From Bifidobacterium breve (GTDB taxonomy: Bacteria > Actinomycetota > Acidimicrobiia > Acidimicrobiales > Ilumatobacteraceae): DNA of 64,000 nucleotides. Each line of letters begins with the position of its first letter. Position 1 is the first letter of the stretch. A program made the position numbers and the translations under genes. Where the stretch lies: assembly GCA_945901725.1 (NCBI GenBank), contig CAMDLK010000001.1, forward strand, positions 27,559 to 91,558, in the 5' to 3' direction. Below, in pieces: positions 42,944 to 51,863 of the stretch. The notes beneath the pieces were generated by a model that ran no database searches, was not told the DNA's origin, and saw nothing but the letters and a program-made list of their open reading frames with translations.

Positions 42944-43594
42944 ATGATTCGTCGTGTTTTCATAGCTTCAATCGTTCTGGGATCTATTGTCTCAATGAGT
43001 TCACTTCCCCTGTCGGCTACAGAATTACCCCAGGCAAAGGTGTTGTACAAGATTGATACGACAGACAAGGTTGTCTTCCTAACAATCGATGACGGTGCGG
43101 ACAAGCCTGCTGATGCAGCAGCAGAACTGGAACGGCTTCAATGGCCAGTTACCAGTTTCATATTGCCGACAAAAATTGGCACGTTCGCAAATTGGTTTTC
43201 AAGTTTGGGATCACGTAATGACATCGCCACCCATACTGCTCGCCACATCGCATTGAAGGGGCTTTCGTTCGAGAAACAGAAGAAAGAGATCTGTGACGGT
43301 GAACGCAGAATCAAAGAGAAATTCGGTTCCACAACTGGGTATTTCAGACCGCCATACGGATCATGGGACAAGCGCACACTTCAGGCGGCTGCTGCCTGCG
43401 GCATTTCGCATGTTGTTCTATGGACCGTCAGTCTGAATGGCAAGACAATTACTACTTGGGACGGAAAGATTCACCAGGGAAACATCGTGATTGCCCATTA
43501 CGTCCGGTCTCTTGCACAAAGCATCAGACAGTTGGAGAAGCGTCTGAAGGCCCAGGGGCTTACAGTTGCCCGTCTGTCGGATTATCTGAAATAA
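42944..43594 (+). CDS. Secreted polysaccharide deacetylase (NodB domain)
   Basis: A 216-residue exported protein. Residues 1-25 form a signal peptide (hydrophobic IASIVLGSIVSM, then LSATE). The NodB domain has LTIDDGAD (motif 1, normally TFDDG), THTARH (motif 2, the zinc His pair) and RPPYGSWD (motif 3), ending with NIVIAHY. All catalytic motifs are present. It probably deacetylates cell-wall or capsular glycan. The ATG at 42944 is preferred to the GTG at 42935 because of the TAAAGT box. A GC-rich hairpin with a T run follows directly. Confidence 0.87.
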   Translation: MIRRVFIASIVLGSIVSMSSLPLSATELPQAKVLYKIDTTDKVVFLTIDDGADKPADAAAELERLQWPVTSFILPTKIGTFANWFSSLGSRNDIATHTARHIALKGLSFEKQKKEICDGERRIKEKFGSTTGYFRPPYGSWDKRTLQAAAACGISHVVLWTVSLNGKTITTWDGKIHQGNIVIAHYVRSLAQSIRQLEKRLKAQGLTVARLSDYLK

Positions 43595-43605
43595 GGCAAA
43601 AGAAA

Positions 43606-43633
43606 AGCGGCGCCGAAGCGCCGCTCTTTTATT
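43606..43633. terminator. Intrinsic terminator, bidirectional
   Basis: AGCGGCGC and GCGCCGCT form an 8-bp stem with a CGAA loop, followed by CTTTTATTT on the plus strand and by TTTTCTTTT on the minus strand. It ends both the deacetylase transcript and the secG-tRNA transcript. Confidence 0.9.
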
Positions 43634-43720
43634 TGGTGTCGAAGGGGGGACTTGAACCCCCACGCCCTTGCGGGCGCCGGCCCCTTAAGCCGGTGCGTCT
43701 GCCGATTTCGCCACTTCGAC
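43634..43720 (-). tRNA. tRNA-Leu, anticodon AAG
   Basis: An 87-base class II tRNA including encoded CCA. The acceptor stem is GTCGAAG/CTTCGAC, the D stem GCG/CGC, the anticodon stem CCGGC/GCCGG, the variable arm GCCC-GCAA-GGGC and the T stem GGGGG/CCCCC with loop TTCAAGT. The discriminator is A73. The long variable arm and A73 identify tRNA-Leu. The seven-base anticodon loop reads TTAAGGG, so bases 34-36 are AAG with G37. A34 is unusual in a bacterial tRNA-Leu; GAG would be expected. It follows secG on the minus strand. Confidence 0.93.
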
Positions 43721-43762
43721 GTGGATGTCAGGATACCGAGATTGCTCTCAGAATCGGACGAG

Positions 43763-43999
43763 TTAGTTAAGCAAGAAGGAAAGCGCAATCACTGTGAAGA
43801 GCCAAATAGTCGCAAAGACCGTTGTGATCCTGTTTAGGTTCCGCTCAGCTGCTGCTGACCCGAGAGCAGCACCACTGGCTCCACCAAACATGTCTGAGAG
43901 GCCCCCACCTTGTCCACTATGGAGCAAAACGCCCACGATGAGGGACAACATAGAAACCACGTTCAGGACGAGGGTGATGTACATAACAATGGATCGCAC
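43763..43999 (-). CDS. secG: Preprotein translocase subunit SecG
   Basis: A 78-residue membrane protein with two helices (ITLVLNVVSMLSLIVGVLL and the C-terminal TTVFATIWLFTVIALSFLL) around a Gly-rich loop GQGGGLSDMFGG, which is the SecG pattern. It belongs to the SecYEG channel. The start is GTG at 43999 with AGGA upstream; the ATG at 43984 is an alternative. In related genomes it follows tpiA; here an ABC transporter lies between. Confidence 0.93.
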   Translation of the reverse strand: MRSIVMYITLVLNVVSMLSLIVGVLLHSGQGGGLSDMFGGASGAALGSAAAERNLNRITTVFATIWLFTVIALSFLLN

Positions 44000-44018
44000 G
44001 AAGAGAAATCCTATCGCC

Positions 44019-45032
44019 CTACACAGGGCTCTGCCCTATGGTCACCGGGGTCTCTTCGGGGAAATGGCACGCAACCACTCTCCCGGCCCCATCAGCCTGC
44101 AGAGGTGGTTCAACAGCGGCGCAGAGGTCTGTTGCCTTCCAGCACCGAGTACGGAAACGGCATCCAGACGGAGGGTCAATAGGAGACGGGACGTCGCCCA
44201 CTAGACGAATGCGCCTGCCCAAGCCACGCATCGAGGGGTTAGCCACCGGGACAGCAGACAACAGTGCCTTCGTGTACGGGTGCGCAGGGTTGCTGTACAC
44301 AGTTACTGCTGCGCCCACTTCAACAATCTTGCCCAAGTACATCACGGCAACCTGATCAGCGATATGGCGTACCACCGAAAGGTCGTGGGCAATAAACACG
44401 TACGACAAACCAAGATCTTTTTGCAGATTCTCTAGAAGATTCAGAATCTGGGCCTGAATTGAGACGTCTAGAGCCGACACCGGTTCGTCGGCCACTATGA
44501 CTGAGGGCTGAAGCGATAACGCACGAGCAATCCCAATTCGTTGCCTCTGTCCTCCAGAGAACTCGTGTGGATAGCGGTTGTAGTGCTCGGGGTTAAGCCC
44601 CACACGCTGCATCAGATCTTGAACTTCCGCCTTCTCATTGGGCCTGGTGACAATTCCTTGAATACGCATTGGGTCACCAATGATCTGACCAATTGAGTGT
44701 CTGGGATTCAATGATGAGTAAGGGTCTTGGAAAATGATCTGCAGTTTTCGGCGCATCTCGCGTAGAGCCTTGCCAGACAGATTCGTAATGTCGACACCAT
44801 CAAGCACCACTGAACCAGAAGAGGGTTCAATAAGTCGCGTCACCAAGCGAGCAAGAGTCGATTTTCCACACCCGGACTCCCCCACGATTCCTAGTGTTTT
44901 ACCCCGAGGCAGAGTGAATGAAACGCCATCAACAGCCTGCACGATGTTCGTCGCCCGACCGAGAACACCAGATGAACCTGTCGAAAAATGTTTCACCAAA
45001 TCAATGGCTTGCAGTGCAATGTCGTTACTCAT
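44019..45032 (-). CDS. Oligopeptide/dipeptide ABC transporter ATPase (DppF/OppF-like)
   Basis: A 337-residue ABC ATPase. Walker A is GESGCGKST, the signature FSGGQRQR and Walker B VIVADEPVSALDV. The C-terminal oligopeptide-transporter domain ends with the Cys-containing block CRFRTRCWKATDLCAAVEPPL, which in OppF/DppF relatives binds a cluster. It overlaps the DppD-like gene by 4 bases. It is the last gene of the transporter before secG. Confidence 0.94.
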   Translation of the reverse strand: MSNDIALQAIDLVKHFSTGSSGVLGRATNIVQAVDGVSFTLPRGKTLGIVGESGCGKSTLARLVTRLIEPSSGSVVLDGVDITNLSGKALREMRRKLQIIFQDPYSSLNPRHSIGQIIGDPMRIQGIVTRPNEKAEVQDLMQRVGLNPEHYNRYPHEFSGGQRQRIGIARALSLQPSVIVADEPVSALDVSIQAQILNLLENLQKDLGLSYVFIAHDLSVVRHIADQVAVMYLGKIVEVGAAVTVYSNPAHPYTKALLSAVPVANPSMRGLGRRIRLVGDVPSPIDPPSGCRFRTRCWKATDLCAAVEPPLQADGAGRVVACHFPEETPVTIGQSPV

Positions 45033-46045
45033 CGCGACGCAACCCCATGACCTATTGACAAAATCTCAACATCAGGAAGGTGGCAAGCAGTTACAGAGCC
45101 CTGAAGACCAATGGAACGCAAAAGCGGCACCTCGGTTCGGCACACATCTGACGCATATGCACAGCGCGGATTGAAAGAACACCCAGAAGGCAACGCGATG
45201 AGAGATGGAGGCGAACCCGCAATGGTTGCAAGAGCACCGCGTCCACTACTACTCAGACTGTTTACAGCACCGAGCAATCCCCATGCATACGGGTGTGTTG
45301 GCTCAGAGAACAACGCTTCAACAGTTGAACGCTCAACCACTCTTCCCCCGTACATAACAAGTACGTCTTTTGCAGCTTCAGCAATCACACCAAGGTCATG
45401 TGTAATCAACACAATTGCCATGTTGAACTCAGCTTGCAACTCTTTCATAAGATCAAGAATCTGTGCTTGAACAGTCACGTCAAGCGCCGTTGTTGGCTCG
45501 TCCGCAATGAGTACCTTCGGGTTATTGATGAGCGCAATTGCAATAACAATGCGTTGCCTCATGCCACCAGAAAATTGATGCGGGAACTCATCTATTCTCT
45601 TTTCAGGATTTGGAATACCGACCTTTTTCAACATCTCGAGGGTGACAGCACGCGCTTCAGATTTTGATACATGTGGGTGATGCACGAGGTACGCCTCAGC
45701 AATTTGCTTCCCCACTGTGTAATACGGATTCAAAGCAGACAACGGATCCTGGAAGATCATCGCCACCTCGCTTCCGCGAACTCGTCGAACTTCGATTTCG
45801 TCCGCCGTCAAGACGTCCACACCAGAAATGAGGATGGACCCACTAGTTGAGGCTGTAACTGAATTATTCAGTCTCATTATTGAAGAGGCTGTTACGGACT
45901 TCCCAGAGCCACTTTCTCCGACAATTCCCAAAGTCTCACCGCTACGGAGGTCAAAAGATACGTCGCTAACTGCAGCTACATCTCCATCAGGAGTGTGGAA
46001 CACAACTGACAAATTCTTGACCGAGAGAACAACTTCGTTCGACAT
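45029..46045 (-). CDS. Oligopeptide/dipeptide ABC transporter ATPase (DppD/OppD-like)
   Basis: A 338-residue ABC ATPase. Walker A is GESGSGKSV, the signature FSGGMRQR and Walker B VLIADEPTTALDV. The C-terminal oligo-HPY domain has GCSFNPRCAYASDVC with three Cys. It pairs with the DppF-like ATPase as a heterodimer. It is 2 bases after the permease gene and overlaps the next ATPase by 4 bases. Confidence 0.94.
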   Translation of the reverse strand: MSNEVVLSVKNLSVVFHTPDGDVAAVSDVSFDLRSGETLGIVGESGSGKSVTASSIMRLNNSVTASTSGSILISGVDVLTADEIEVRRVRGSEVAMIFQDPLSALNPYYTVGKQIAEAYLVHHPHVSKSEARAVTLEMLKKVGIPNPEKRIDEFPHQFSGGMRQRIVIAIALINNPKVLIADEPTTALDVTVQAQILDLMKELQAEFNMAIVLITHDLGVIAEAAKDVLVMYGGRVVERSTVEALFSEPTHPYAWGLLGAVNSLSSSGRGALATIAGSPPSLIALPSGCSFNPRCAYASDVCRTEVPLLRSIGLQGSVTACHLPDVEILSIGHGVASR

Positions 46046-46047
46046 AG

Positions 46048-47037
46048 TTACTTAACCCGAACTCGGGGATCTAGATAGCCGTACGCAATATCGACAAGGA
46101 CATTCGCAATCACAATGAAAACGGCTGCAACCATGGTGGTGCCCACCAAAACCGGAAGATCAGATTCGACTACTGCCCGAATACTCATCTTTCCCATGCC
46201 GGGAAGCGAAAAGACGCTCTCAGTAATGATTGCTCCGCCCAATAGGCCTGCAAAATCCAACCCTGCAATAGTGACAATGGGAACCAGTGCTTGCCGCATC
46301 ACATAACGACGAAGAATGATTCTTCTGGTCAGACCTTTCGCAACGCCCAAGCGCACGAAGTCTTCGTTCATTGCTTCCAACATTCCGTTTCGCGTGAGTC
46401 TCGTATAACTAGCTGCCGACAATACGGCAAGAACCAACCACGGCAGAATCATTGTTCGCAGGAATACCGGAAAATCATCGAATGGCGACTCATACGATGG
46501 AAACGGCAAAATACGCAACCAAATAACTACAGAGAACAGAACCAACAGGCCTATGTAGAACGTGGGAAGGCTTACACCAATTGAAGTGAAAATTGAAGCT
46601 GCGCGATCTTGCCACTTTCCTTTGTTCAATGCAGCAATTGCTCCAGTGCTGATACCGATAAGCATCCACAACATGAACGCGCCTATTGACAAATAGGCGG
46701 TGACAGGAAATGTCTGAGCAATAAGCGTGGTGACGCATTCGTGTTGACCGAACGAATAACCCAAGGAAGGCGCACCACAACTAAAAGCTGCAGCGCCAGT
46801 TCCATAATCACGCCCCGCAAAAATTCCTTTCAAAAACAACCAATACTGCTCCAACAAAGATTTGTCGTAACCCAACCGAATTCTGTTCGCTGCAATGACA
46901 TCGGGTTTGCAGTTCTTCCCGCACGTCAGGGCGGCTGGGTCTGAGGGCAGCATCGCAAAAAGCATGTACGTAAAGAATGAGACTGCTAAGAGCAGCACCA
47001 TGGCGAAAAAGATTCGCCGAACTATAAACAAGAACAT
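46048..47037 (-). CDS. Oligopeptide ABC transporter permease (DppB/OppB-like)
   Basis: A 329-residue inner-membrane permease with six helices. The EAA loop region is NEDFVRLGVAKGLTRRIILRRYVMRQAL, and GGAIITESVFSLPGMG follows as in DppB. The first extracytoplasmic loop has four Cys (residues 39, 43, 87 and 101), which could make two disulfides. It is separated from the binding-protein gene by an 89-base gap holding a strong hairpin. Confidence 0.93.
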   Translation of the reverse strand: MFLFIVRRIFFAMVLLLAVSFFTYMLFAMLPSDPAALTCGKNCKPDVIAANRIRLGYDKSLLEQYWLFLKGIFAGRDYGTGAAAFSCGAPSLGYSFGQHECVTTLIAQTFPVTAYLSIGAFMLWMLIGISTGAIAALNKGKWQDRAASIFTSIGVSLPTFYIGLLVLFSVVIWLRILPFPSYESPFDDFPVFLRTMILPWLVLAVLSAASYTRLTRNGMLEAMNEDFVRLGVAKGLTRRIILRRYVMRQALVPIVTIAGLDFAGLLGGAIITESVFSLPGMGKMSIRAVVESDLPVLVGTTMVAAVFIVIANVLVDIAYGYLDPRVRVK

Positions 47038-47079
47038 AAGACCCCTTTCACCCTAATTCCCAACATCACACCAATAGCA

Positions 47080-47111
47080 AAGGGGGCACCGACCAAAGCC
47101 GATACCCCCTT
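47080..47111 (-). terminator. Attenuating hairpin between binding-protein and permease genes
   Basis: On the minus-strand transcript a 14-bp stem (seven Watson-Crick AAGGGGG pairs, then further pairs with three G-U) closes a four-base loop 15 bases after the binding-protein stop. It is followed by TGCTATT and not a long U run. It probably protects the upstream mRNA or stops part of transcription, giving more binding protein than permease. Confidence 0.7.
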
Positions 47112-47126
47112 CACTAGGTGAATTAC

Positions 47127-48845
47127 CTACGACTTAACGTAGAGATCTCCGTAGTTGAATGCGCCAAATGGTGCCCACTGGTAAGCGTTGCCAACCTTTG
47201 AACCCCAAATGCTCTGAGCCTTTGTGAATGTTCCCGGCAATGCCCAAAGACGATCAACAACGAACTGGTTCAGTTCTTGCCACATCACGCCTTGCTTTGT
47301 GCGATCGAGTTCTTTCTTTGCAGCATCGACCTTGGTCTGGAATTCTGCATAGTCAGGATCATCAGCATTACGGGTGAGGTTAAAACCACCATTTGTTGAG
47401 AACAACTCTGGAATAACAGTTGAAGCATTAGCCCAGTCAGGCGCCCAACCACCACGAGCAATGTCGTAGTTGGTTTCTGGGTTCATAACTGTTGGCCAGT
47501 AAACACTTGGTTCTACTGGCTCATCCTTCAATTTGATTCCAACTTTTCCAAGTGAATCAATCCAGATAGCTACTGCCTTGTCCCATGTTGGTGTTGCTGG
47601 ACGATAGAAGGAAAGTCCTGCTTTCGCACGTGCAGCAACTTCTGGACATGCTGCCTCGGCTGCAGTCATAGCTGCTTGAGCAGCTTCAACGTTCGCAGTT
47701 CCATCAGCATTCAAGCCGTCTGGCAGTGTCGACTTTTTATAGTCGAGTGCAAGAGCAGGCTTGATGTATCCATCTGCGAAGTCACCTGTGTACGGTCCGC
47801 CACCAGCCTTACGGAGTGCGTCGCGATCGAGAGCCAAATAAATGGCTTTGCGAATTTCAACACACGACAAGTTCTTTACGTTCAAGTTTGTATAGGTAAC
47901 GAACGGATCGTAGTAATCAACGCGACGGTCTTTGAAAGCATCATCTTCGAAAACTGTTTGCAAGTTCTCTGGCTGAATACCAAATGAGACTGCGAATTGA
48001 TCGTCGCCTGCGTCCTTGATCATGCGTTCGTCCATAACTGCTTCGTCGAGACCGAACTCGTACACGAAGGAATCTGGGTTTGCACTACGAATTGGGTCAG
48101 AGTCTTTGCTCCAGTTTTCGTTTCGAACCAAAACCAAAGACTTTCCGATTGTGTAGGACTCGATTTTGTATGGTCCGGATGACACAGGCTTCATGTCGTA
48201 CTTTTCGCCAGTGTCTGCGGCTTTTGGCACAGGGCTAAAAGCGAGCAATGTGGTTGTGTAGTTAAAGTCAGCAACAGGTACTTTCAAATTGAAAGTGATT
48301 GTCTTTCCATCACAAGAAACAGCTTTGTCATAAACAGCTTGCTGTTCGGCAGTTGCCTTGTATGGTCCTGGGTAATCGCCGGCATCAATATATGACGATG
48401 CATATGTTGGACCGTCAGTGATTACGTCAGACGCCCATGTACGAGAAACACCATATGCAACGTCTGCACACGTGATCTCTGAACCATCTTCAAACGTTCC
48501 GCCATCGCGCAATGTGAACGACCAAACAGTTCCGTCTTCATTGTGCGTACCAAGGTCGGTAGCGAGGTCGGGAACAATTTCAGAACCAGCATCCCCGCCT
48601 GCGTACGCATACGATGTAAGTGTGCGGTGCATCGTTGAACCGGCAAAGGCGAGGTCATCGCCTGTGTAGTTACGCTGCGGGTCAAGGTGTGCAATCTGCT
48701 CACCATTAGACAGGATGTGGATTGTTCCACCCTTTGTTGGCGTGCCGCCTTCACTTTCGCTACCACTGCTGCCACCGCAAGCTGCGGCAACCACTGAAGC
48801 AACAAGAGCAAAACCGACTGCGGCGATAATTCGACGCTGTTTCAT
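47127..48845 (-). CDS. Peptide-binding lipoprotein of ABC transporter (DppA/OppA-like)
   Basis: A 572-residue substrate-binding lipoprotein of family 5. The signal peptide is IIAAVGFALVASVV followed by the lipobox VAAAC with Cys23 and a Gly/Ser/Glu linker. The mature part has the family-5 opening (GGTIHILSNGEQIAHLDPQR) and YKIESYTIGKSLVLVRNENW in the middle. It captures oligopeptides, dipeptides or similar ligands outside the cell. GAAGGGGAGA, 5 bases before the ATG, is one of the strongest ribosome sites in the window. It lies between the two permease genes, an uncommon order. Confidence 0.94.
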   Translation of the reverse strand: MKQRRIIAAVGFALVASVVAAACGGSSGSESEGGTPTKGGTIHILSNGEQIAHLDPQRNYTGDDLAFAGSTMHRTLTSYAYAGGDAGSEIVPDLATDLGTHNEDGTVWSFTLRDGGTFEDGSEITCADVAYGVSRTWASDVITDGPTYASSYIDAGDYPGPYKATAEQQAVYDKAVSCDGKTITFNLKVPVADFNYTTTLLAFSPVPKAADTGEKYDMKPVSSGPYKIESYTIGKSLVLVRNENWSKDSDPIRSANPDSFVYEFGLDEAVMDERMIKDAGDDQFAVSFGIQPENLQTVFEDDAFKDRRVDYYDPFVTYTNLNVKNLSCVEIRKAIYLALDRDALRKAGGGPYTGDFADGYIKPALALDYKKSTLPDGLNADGTANVEAAQAAMTAAEAACPEVAARAKAGLSFYRPATPTWDKAVAIWIDSLGKVGIKLKDEPVEPSVYWPTVMNPETNYDIARGGWAPDWANASTVIPELFSTNGGFNLTRNADDPDYAEFQTKVDAAKKELDRTKQGVMWQELNQFVVDRLWALPGTFTKAQSIWGSKVGNAYQWAPFGAFNYGDLYVKS

Positions 48846-48959
48846 GAGTTTCTCCCCTTCATGTCTTGTGTATTTACAAGATGTAAAACAATAGCCCTAA
48901 AGTAAACAAGGGCTGAACAATTGACGAGGACCCTTCCCCCGTAGGAAAAATGCACGTGA
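48846..48959 (-). promoter_or_regulatory. Leader region of the binding-protein gene
   Basis: On the minus strand, a hairpin AGCCCT...AGGGCT followed by ATTGTTTT could terminate part of the dppC transcript. CTTGTGTATTTACAAG (48865-48880, 5-bp half sites) and the ribosome site at 48851-48860 follow. A separate promoter for the binding protein is likely here but no clear -10/-35 pair can be fixed. Confidence 0.35.
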
Positions 48960-49958
48960 CTACAGCAGATTCTGTCGATCAGCCTTCGGGTCTAAGGCAT
49001 CCCTAACAGCGTCACCGACAATGTTGAAAGCCATAACCAATACGACTAACGCGATGCCAGGAATAAACAGATATGTGGGATCCGCCCTGTAGTAACGAAC
49101 GGAGTCTCCCAACATGACGCCCCACGAGGCTGCAGGTTGCATAAGGCCAAGGCCTAGAAACGACAATGTCGACTCGGTAGCTACATAGCCAGGAAGACTC
49201 AGGGACACGATGACAATTACCGGTGCCCAAAGGTTCGGTAAAAGTTGCTTGAAAACAATATGGCGCGACGTGGCCCCACTGGCCTTTGCTGCTTCAACAA
49301 ATTCTCGTTCACGCAAAGACAATGTCTGCCCTCGCACGACGCGAGCCACATACACCCAACCAAATGTTGCCAACACCAAAATGATGTAGGTCATTCGAGC
49401 CGGATTTCCTTCTGGTACGCCCAGAGATTCCAAACGCTGCGTAAACGGGCGTGTAAGAGCAATGATCAACAAGAACGATGGAAATGCAAGCGTGACGTCC
49501 ATGAATCGACCGATGATCGAGTCAACCCAACCGCGTTTGTAACCAGCAACCACGCCGATAACTAGTCCGATTGCCGTGGTCAAAATTGTGGCAAGGATTC
49601 CAACCAATAATGATGCCCGAGCGCCATAAATAAGCCGTGCAAAAATGTCACGACCCGTACCCGGCTCCACACCGAGCCAATGCTCTGTAGAAATTCCACC
49701 GAAGGCACCTTTTGGAAGTCCGTAATCGTTCAACGCATTGCCATCTAGCGCATACGGGCTGATGCCCAAAACAGCGCAGATAACCGGAGCGAGTGCTGCA
49801 ACCAAGAGATAAGTGATGATTACGCCGAGTGCAAAGAGTGACACCTTGTCTCGAGACATTCTTGCCCACGCGAGCTCCCGGGGAGATTTTCCCACGATCG
49901 ACTCTGCGGAATTCGGCGCAACGCCATCTTCACGAACAGAGTCGAACATTGAGGTCAT
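48960..49958 (-). CDS. Oligopeptide ABC transporter permease (DppC/OppC-like)
   Basis: A 332-residue permease with six helices. The N-terminal OppC domain is SRDKVSLFALGVIITYLL, the EAA loop EREFVEAAKASGATSRHIVFKQLLPN, and STLSFLGLGLMQPAASWG is the DppC signature. Its start overlaps the tpiA stop by 4 bases, so the transporter is coupled to the glycolytic genes upstream. It forms the membrane channel with the DppB-like permease at 46048-47037. Confidence 0.94.
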   Translation of the reverse strand: MTSMFDSVREDGVAPNSAESIVGKSPRELAWARMSRDKVSLFALGVIITYLLVAALAPVICAVLGISPYALDGNALNDYGLPKGAFGGISTEHWLGVEPGTGRDIFARLIYGARASLLVGILATILTTAIGLVIGVVAGYKRGWVDSIIGRFMDVTLAFPSFLLIIALTRPFTQRLESLGVPEGNPARMTYIILVLATFGWVYVARVVRGQTLSLREREFVEAAKASGATSRHIVFKQLLPNLWAPVIVIVSLSLPGYVATESTLSFLGLGLMQPAASWGVMLGDSVRYYRADPTYLFIPGIALVVLVMAFNIVGDAVRDALDPKADRQNLL

Positions 49959-50749
49959 TGTGCCTCTTCGTGCAAACGGTATTGAACAATGCGTGCGAAC
50001 TCGTCGGGGTCGAGACTCGCCCCACCAACCAACGCTCCGTCAATGTCTGTCTGCCTCATTAACTCAGCGATGTTAGCGGCCTTTACAGAGCCGCCGTACT
50101 GAATGCGAATGGCCCCAGCAGTCTCTGCTCCGAACAGCACTCCGATCTCTTGTCGAATGGCGTGGCACACATCTTGCGCATCTGCAGTAGTCGCGGTCTT
50201 GCCAGTACCGATAGCCCAAATAGGCTCATACGCCACAACCAGTGTTGAAGCTTGTTCTGGAGTTACCTTTGCAAGGCCTGCGCGCAGTTGCCCGAGCACC
50301 TTGTCGAGTGTCTGCTCGGCTTCGCGTTCAGCCAATGTCTCACCCACGCACAAAATCGGAATCATCTTGTTCGCAAGAATTGCAGATACCTTTTTCTGCA
50401 CCATCTCATCGGTCTCAGCGAACAATTCCCGACGCTCGCTATGACCACAAATCACGTACTTAACGCCCAGCTTGGCCAGGAAAGCCGGCGCCACCTCTCC
50501 GGTGAATGCGCCCTTGTCTTCGAAATAGCAATGTTGCGCTCCAAGTAGAAACTTCAAATCATCAGCGTCGATTAAAGTTTGCACACTTCGAATGTCCGTA
50601 AACGGAGCATGAATGCTCACGTCAACGGTAGCGAAATCATCTTTGCCCACTAGATAGGCCAACTTCTGCAGGCACTGAATTGCTTCGTAATGGTTTTGAT
50701 TCATTTTCCAGTTACCGCTTATTAACGGTCTACGTGAATTATTTGACAT
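49955..50749 (-). CDS. tpiA: Triosephosphate isomerase
   Basis: A 264-residue TIM-barrel enzyme interconverting DHAP and glyceraldehyde 3-phosphate. The substrate Lys lies in SGNWKMNQ, the catalytic His in ICGHSERR, and the catalytic Glu with loop 6 in VAYEPIWAIGTGKTA. The phosphate site is IQYGGSVKAAN and GALVGGASL. The length is slightly above the usual 250. It overlaps pgk by 11 bases. Confidence 0.97.
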   Translation of the reverse strand: MSNNSRRPLISGNWKMNQNHYEAIQCLQKLAYLVGKDDFATVDVSIHAPFTDIRSVQTLIDADDLKFLLGAQHCYFEDKGAFTGEVAPAFLAKLGVKYVICGHSERRELFAETDEMVQKKVSAILANKMIPILCVGETLAEREAEQTLDKVLGQLRAGLAKVTPEQASTLVVAYEPIWAIGTGKTATTADAQDVCHAIRQEIGVLFGAETAGAIRIQYGGSVKAANIAELMRQTDIDGALVGGASLDPDEFARIVQYRLHEEAQ

Positions 50750-51854
50750 TCGGGGCGCCTCTCAGTGCTGCCAAGCCAGGCAAATCGCCCAACTCAAGAA
50801 GTTCTAGTGATGCTCCACCACCGGTGGATACATGGTCAATTTCATCGTCAAGATTGAAAGTTGCAAGTGCAGCAGCACTATCGCCACCTCCAACAACAGT
50901 GAAGGCCTTCGTTGCCGCCATCGCCTCCGCAACTGTGCGAGTTCCGGCTGCAAACCGCGCGTCTTCGAACATGCCCATTGGTCCATTCCAAAAGACAGTG
51001 CGAGCATCCATGATTACGTCAGTGAACGCTCCGGCAGTACCAGGCCCAATGTCCAATCCTTTGGCGCCATCGGGCAGGCGAACACCATAGGAGGCAAACT
51101 GACCACTGGCGTCTAAACCGTTGATATCTTCTGGCAAATAAATCGGTTTCGAATTCTCAAGCAGTTTCTTACAAGTAGCAATCTGATCTAGCTCGCACAA
51201 AGAATCACCGACTGGATACCCCTTAGCGGCAAGGAACGTAAAGCACATTCCTCCGCCAATAACTAGTGAATCCACCACACGCAACAGGGCTTCGATAACA
51301 CCAATCTTGTCGCTGACCTTTGCACCGCCAAGCACTGCCACAAACGGACGCTTAGGAGATTCGCGTAGCGAACCCAGAATCTCAACTTCACGTTCAAGAA
51401 GCCGACCAGCAGCAGAAGGCAAAGTGCGTGAAGGCCCAACGATTGATGCATGAGATCTATGCGCGGCTCCGAAAGCGTCGTTGACATACATGTCAATACC
51501 TTTGACAAGGTTGGCAATAAACTCTGGAGAATTGCCTTCCTCTCCAGCGTTAAAACGCAGATTCTCTAATAGTTCAACACCAGGTGCGAGTTCGGCCAAC
51601 CGACGCCGAATCGGCTCCATCGAATACTTGGCCTCGGGGCTTCCCTTCGGACGCCCGAGGTGACTGGCACAAACAACCGTGGCTCCCCTACTCGTTAACC
51701 ACTCAATGGTTGGCAGTGCTGCACGAATACGAAAGTCATCTGAAATCTCGCGCGCGCCATCCGGGCCATGCATCGGAACATTGAAGTCCGTACGCACAAG
51801 TACACGCTTTCCAGCGACATCTCCGAGGTCCTCAAGTACTGGGACACGTGCCAT
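50739..51854 (-). CDS. pgk: Phosphoglycerate kinase
   Basis: A 371-residue two-domain kinase making ATP from 1,3-bisphosphoglycerate. RVLVRTDFNVPM is the substrate strand, SHLGRPKG the 3-phosphoglycerate loop, AVLGGAKVSDKIGV the hinge, and VVGGGDSAAAL the nucleotide site. It is some 20-25 residues shorter than most bacterial PGKs, with compact loops and a short C-terminus, but all key blocks are present. It is 9 bases after gap and overlaps tpiA by 11 bases. Confidence 0.96.
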   Translation of the reverse strand: MARVPVLEDLGDVAGKRVLVRTDFNVPMHGPDGAREISDDFRIRAALPTIEWLTSRGATVVCASHLGRPKGSPEAKYSMEPIRRRLAELAPGVELLENLRFNAGEEGNSPEFIANLVKGIDMYVNDAFGAAHRSHASIVGPSRTLPSAAGRLLEREVEILGSLRESPKRPFVAVLGGAKVSDKIGVIEALLRVVDSLVIGGGMCFTFLAAKGYPVGDSLCELDQIATCKKLLENSKPIYLPEDINGLDASGQFASYGVRLPDGAKGLDIGPGTAGAFTDVIMDARTVFWNGPMGMFEDARFAAGTRTVAEAMAATKAFTVVGGGDSAAALATFNLDDEIDHVSTGGGASLELLELGDLPGLAALRGAPNVK

Positions 51855-51863
51855 TTGCTGTGC

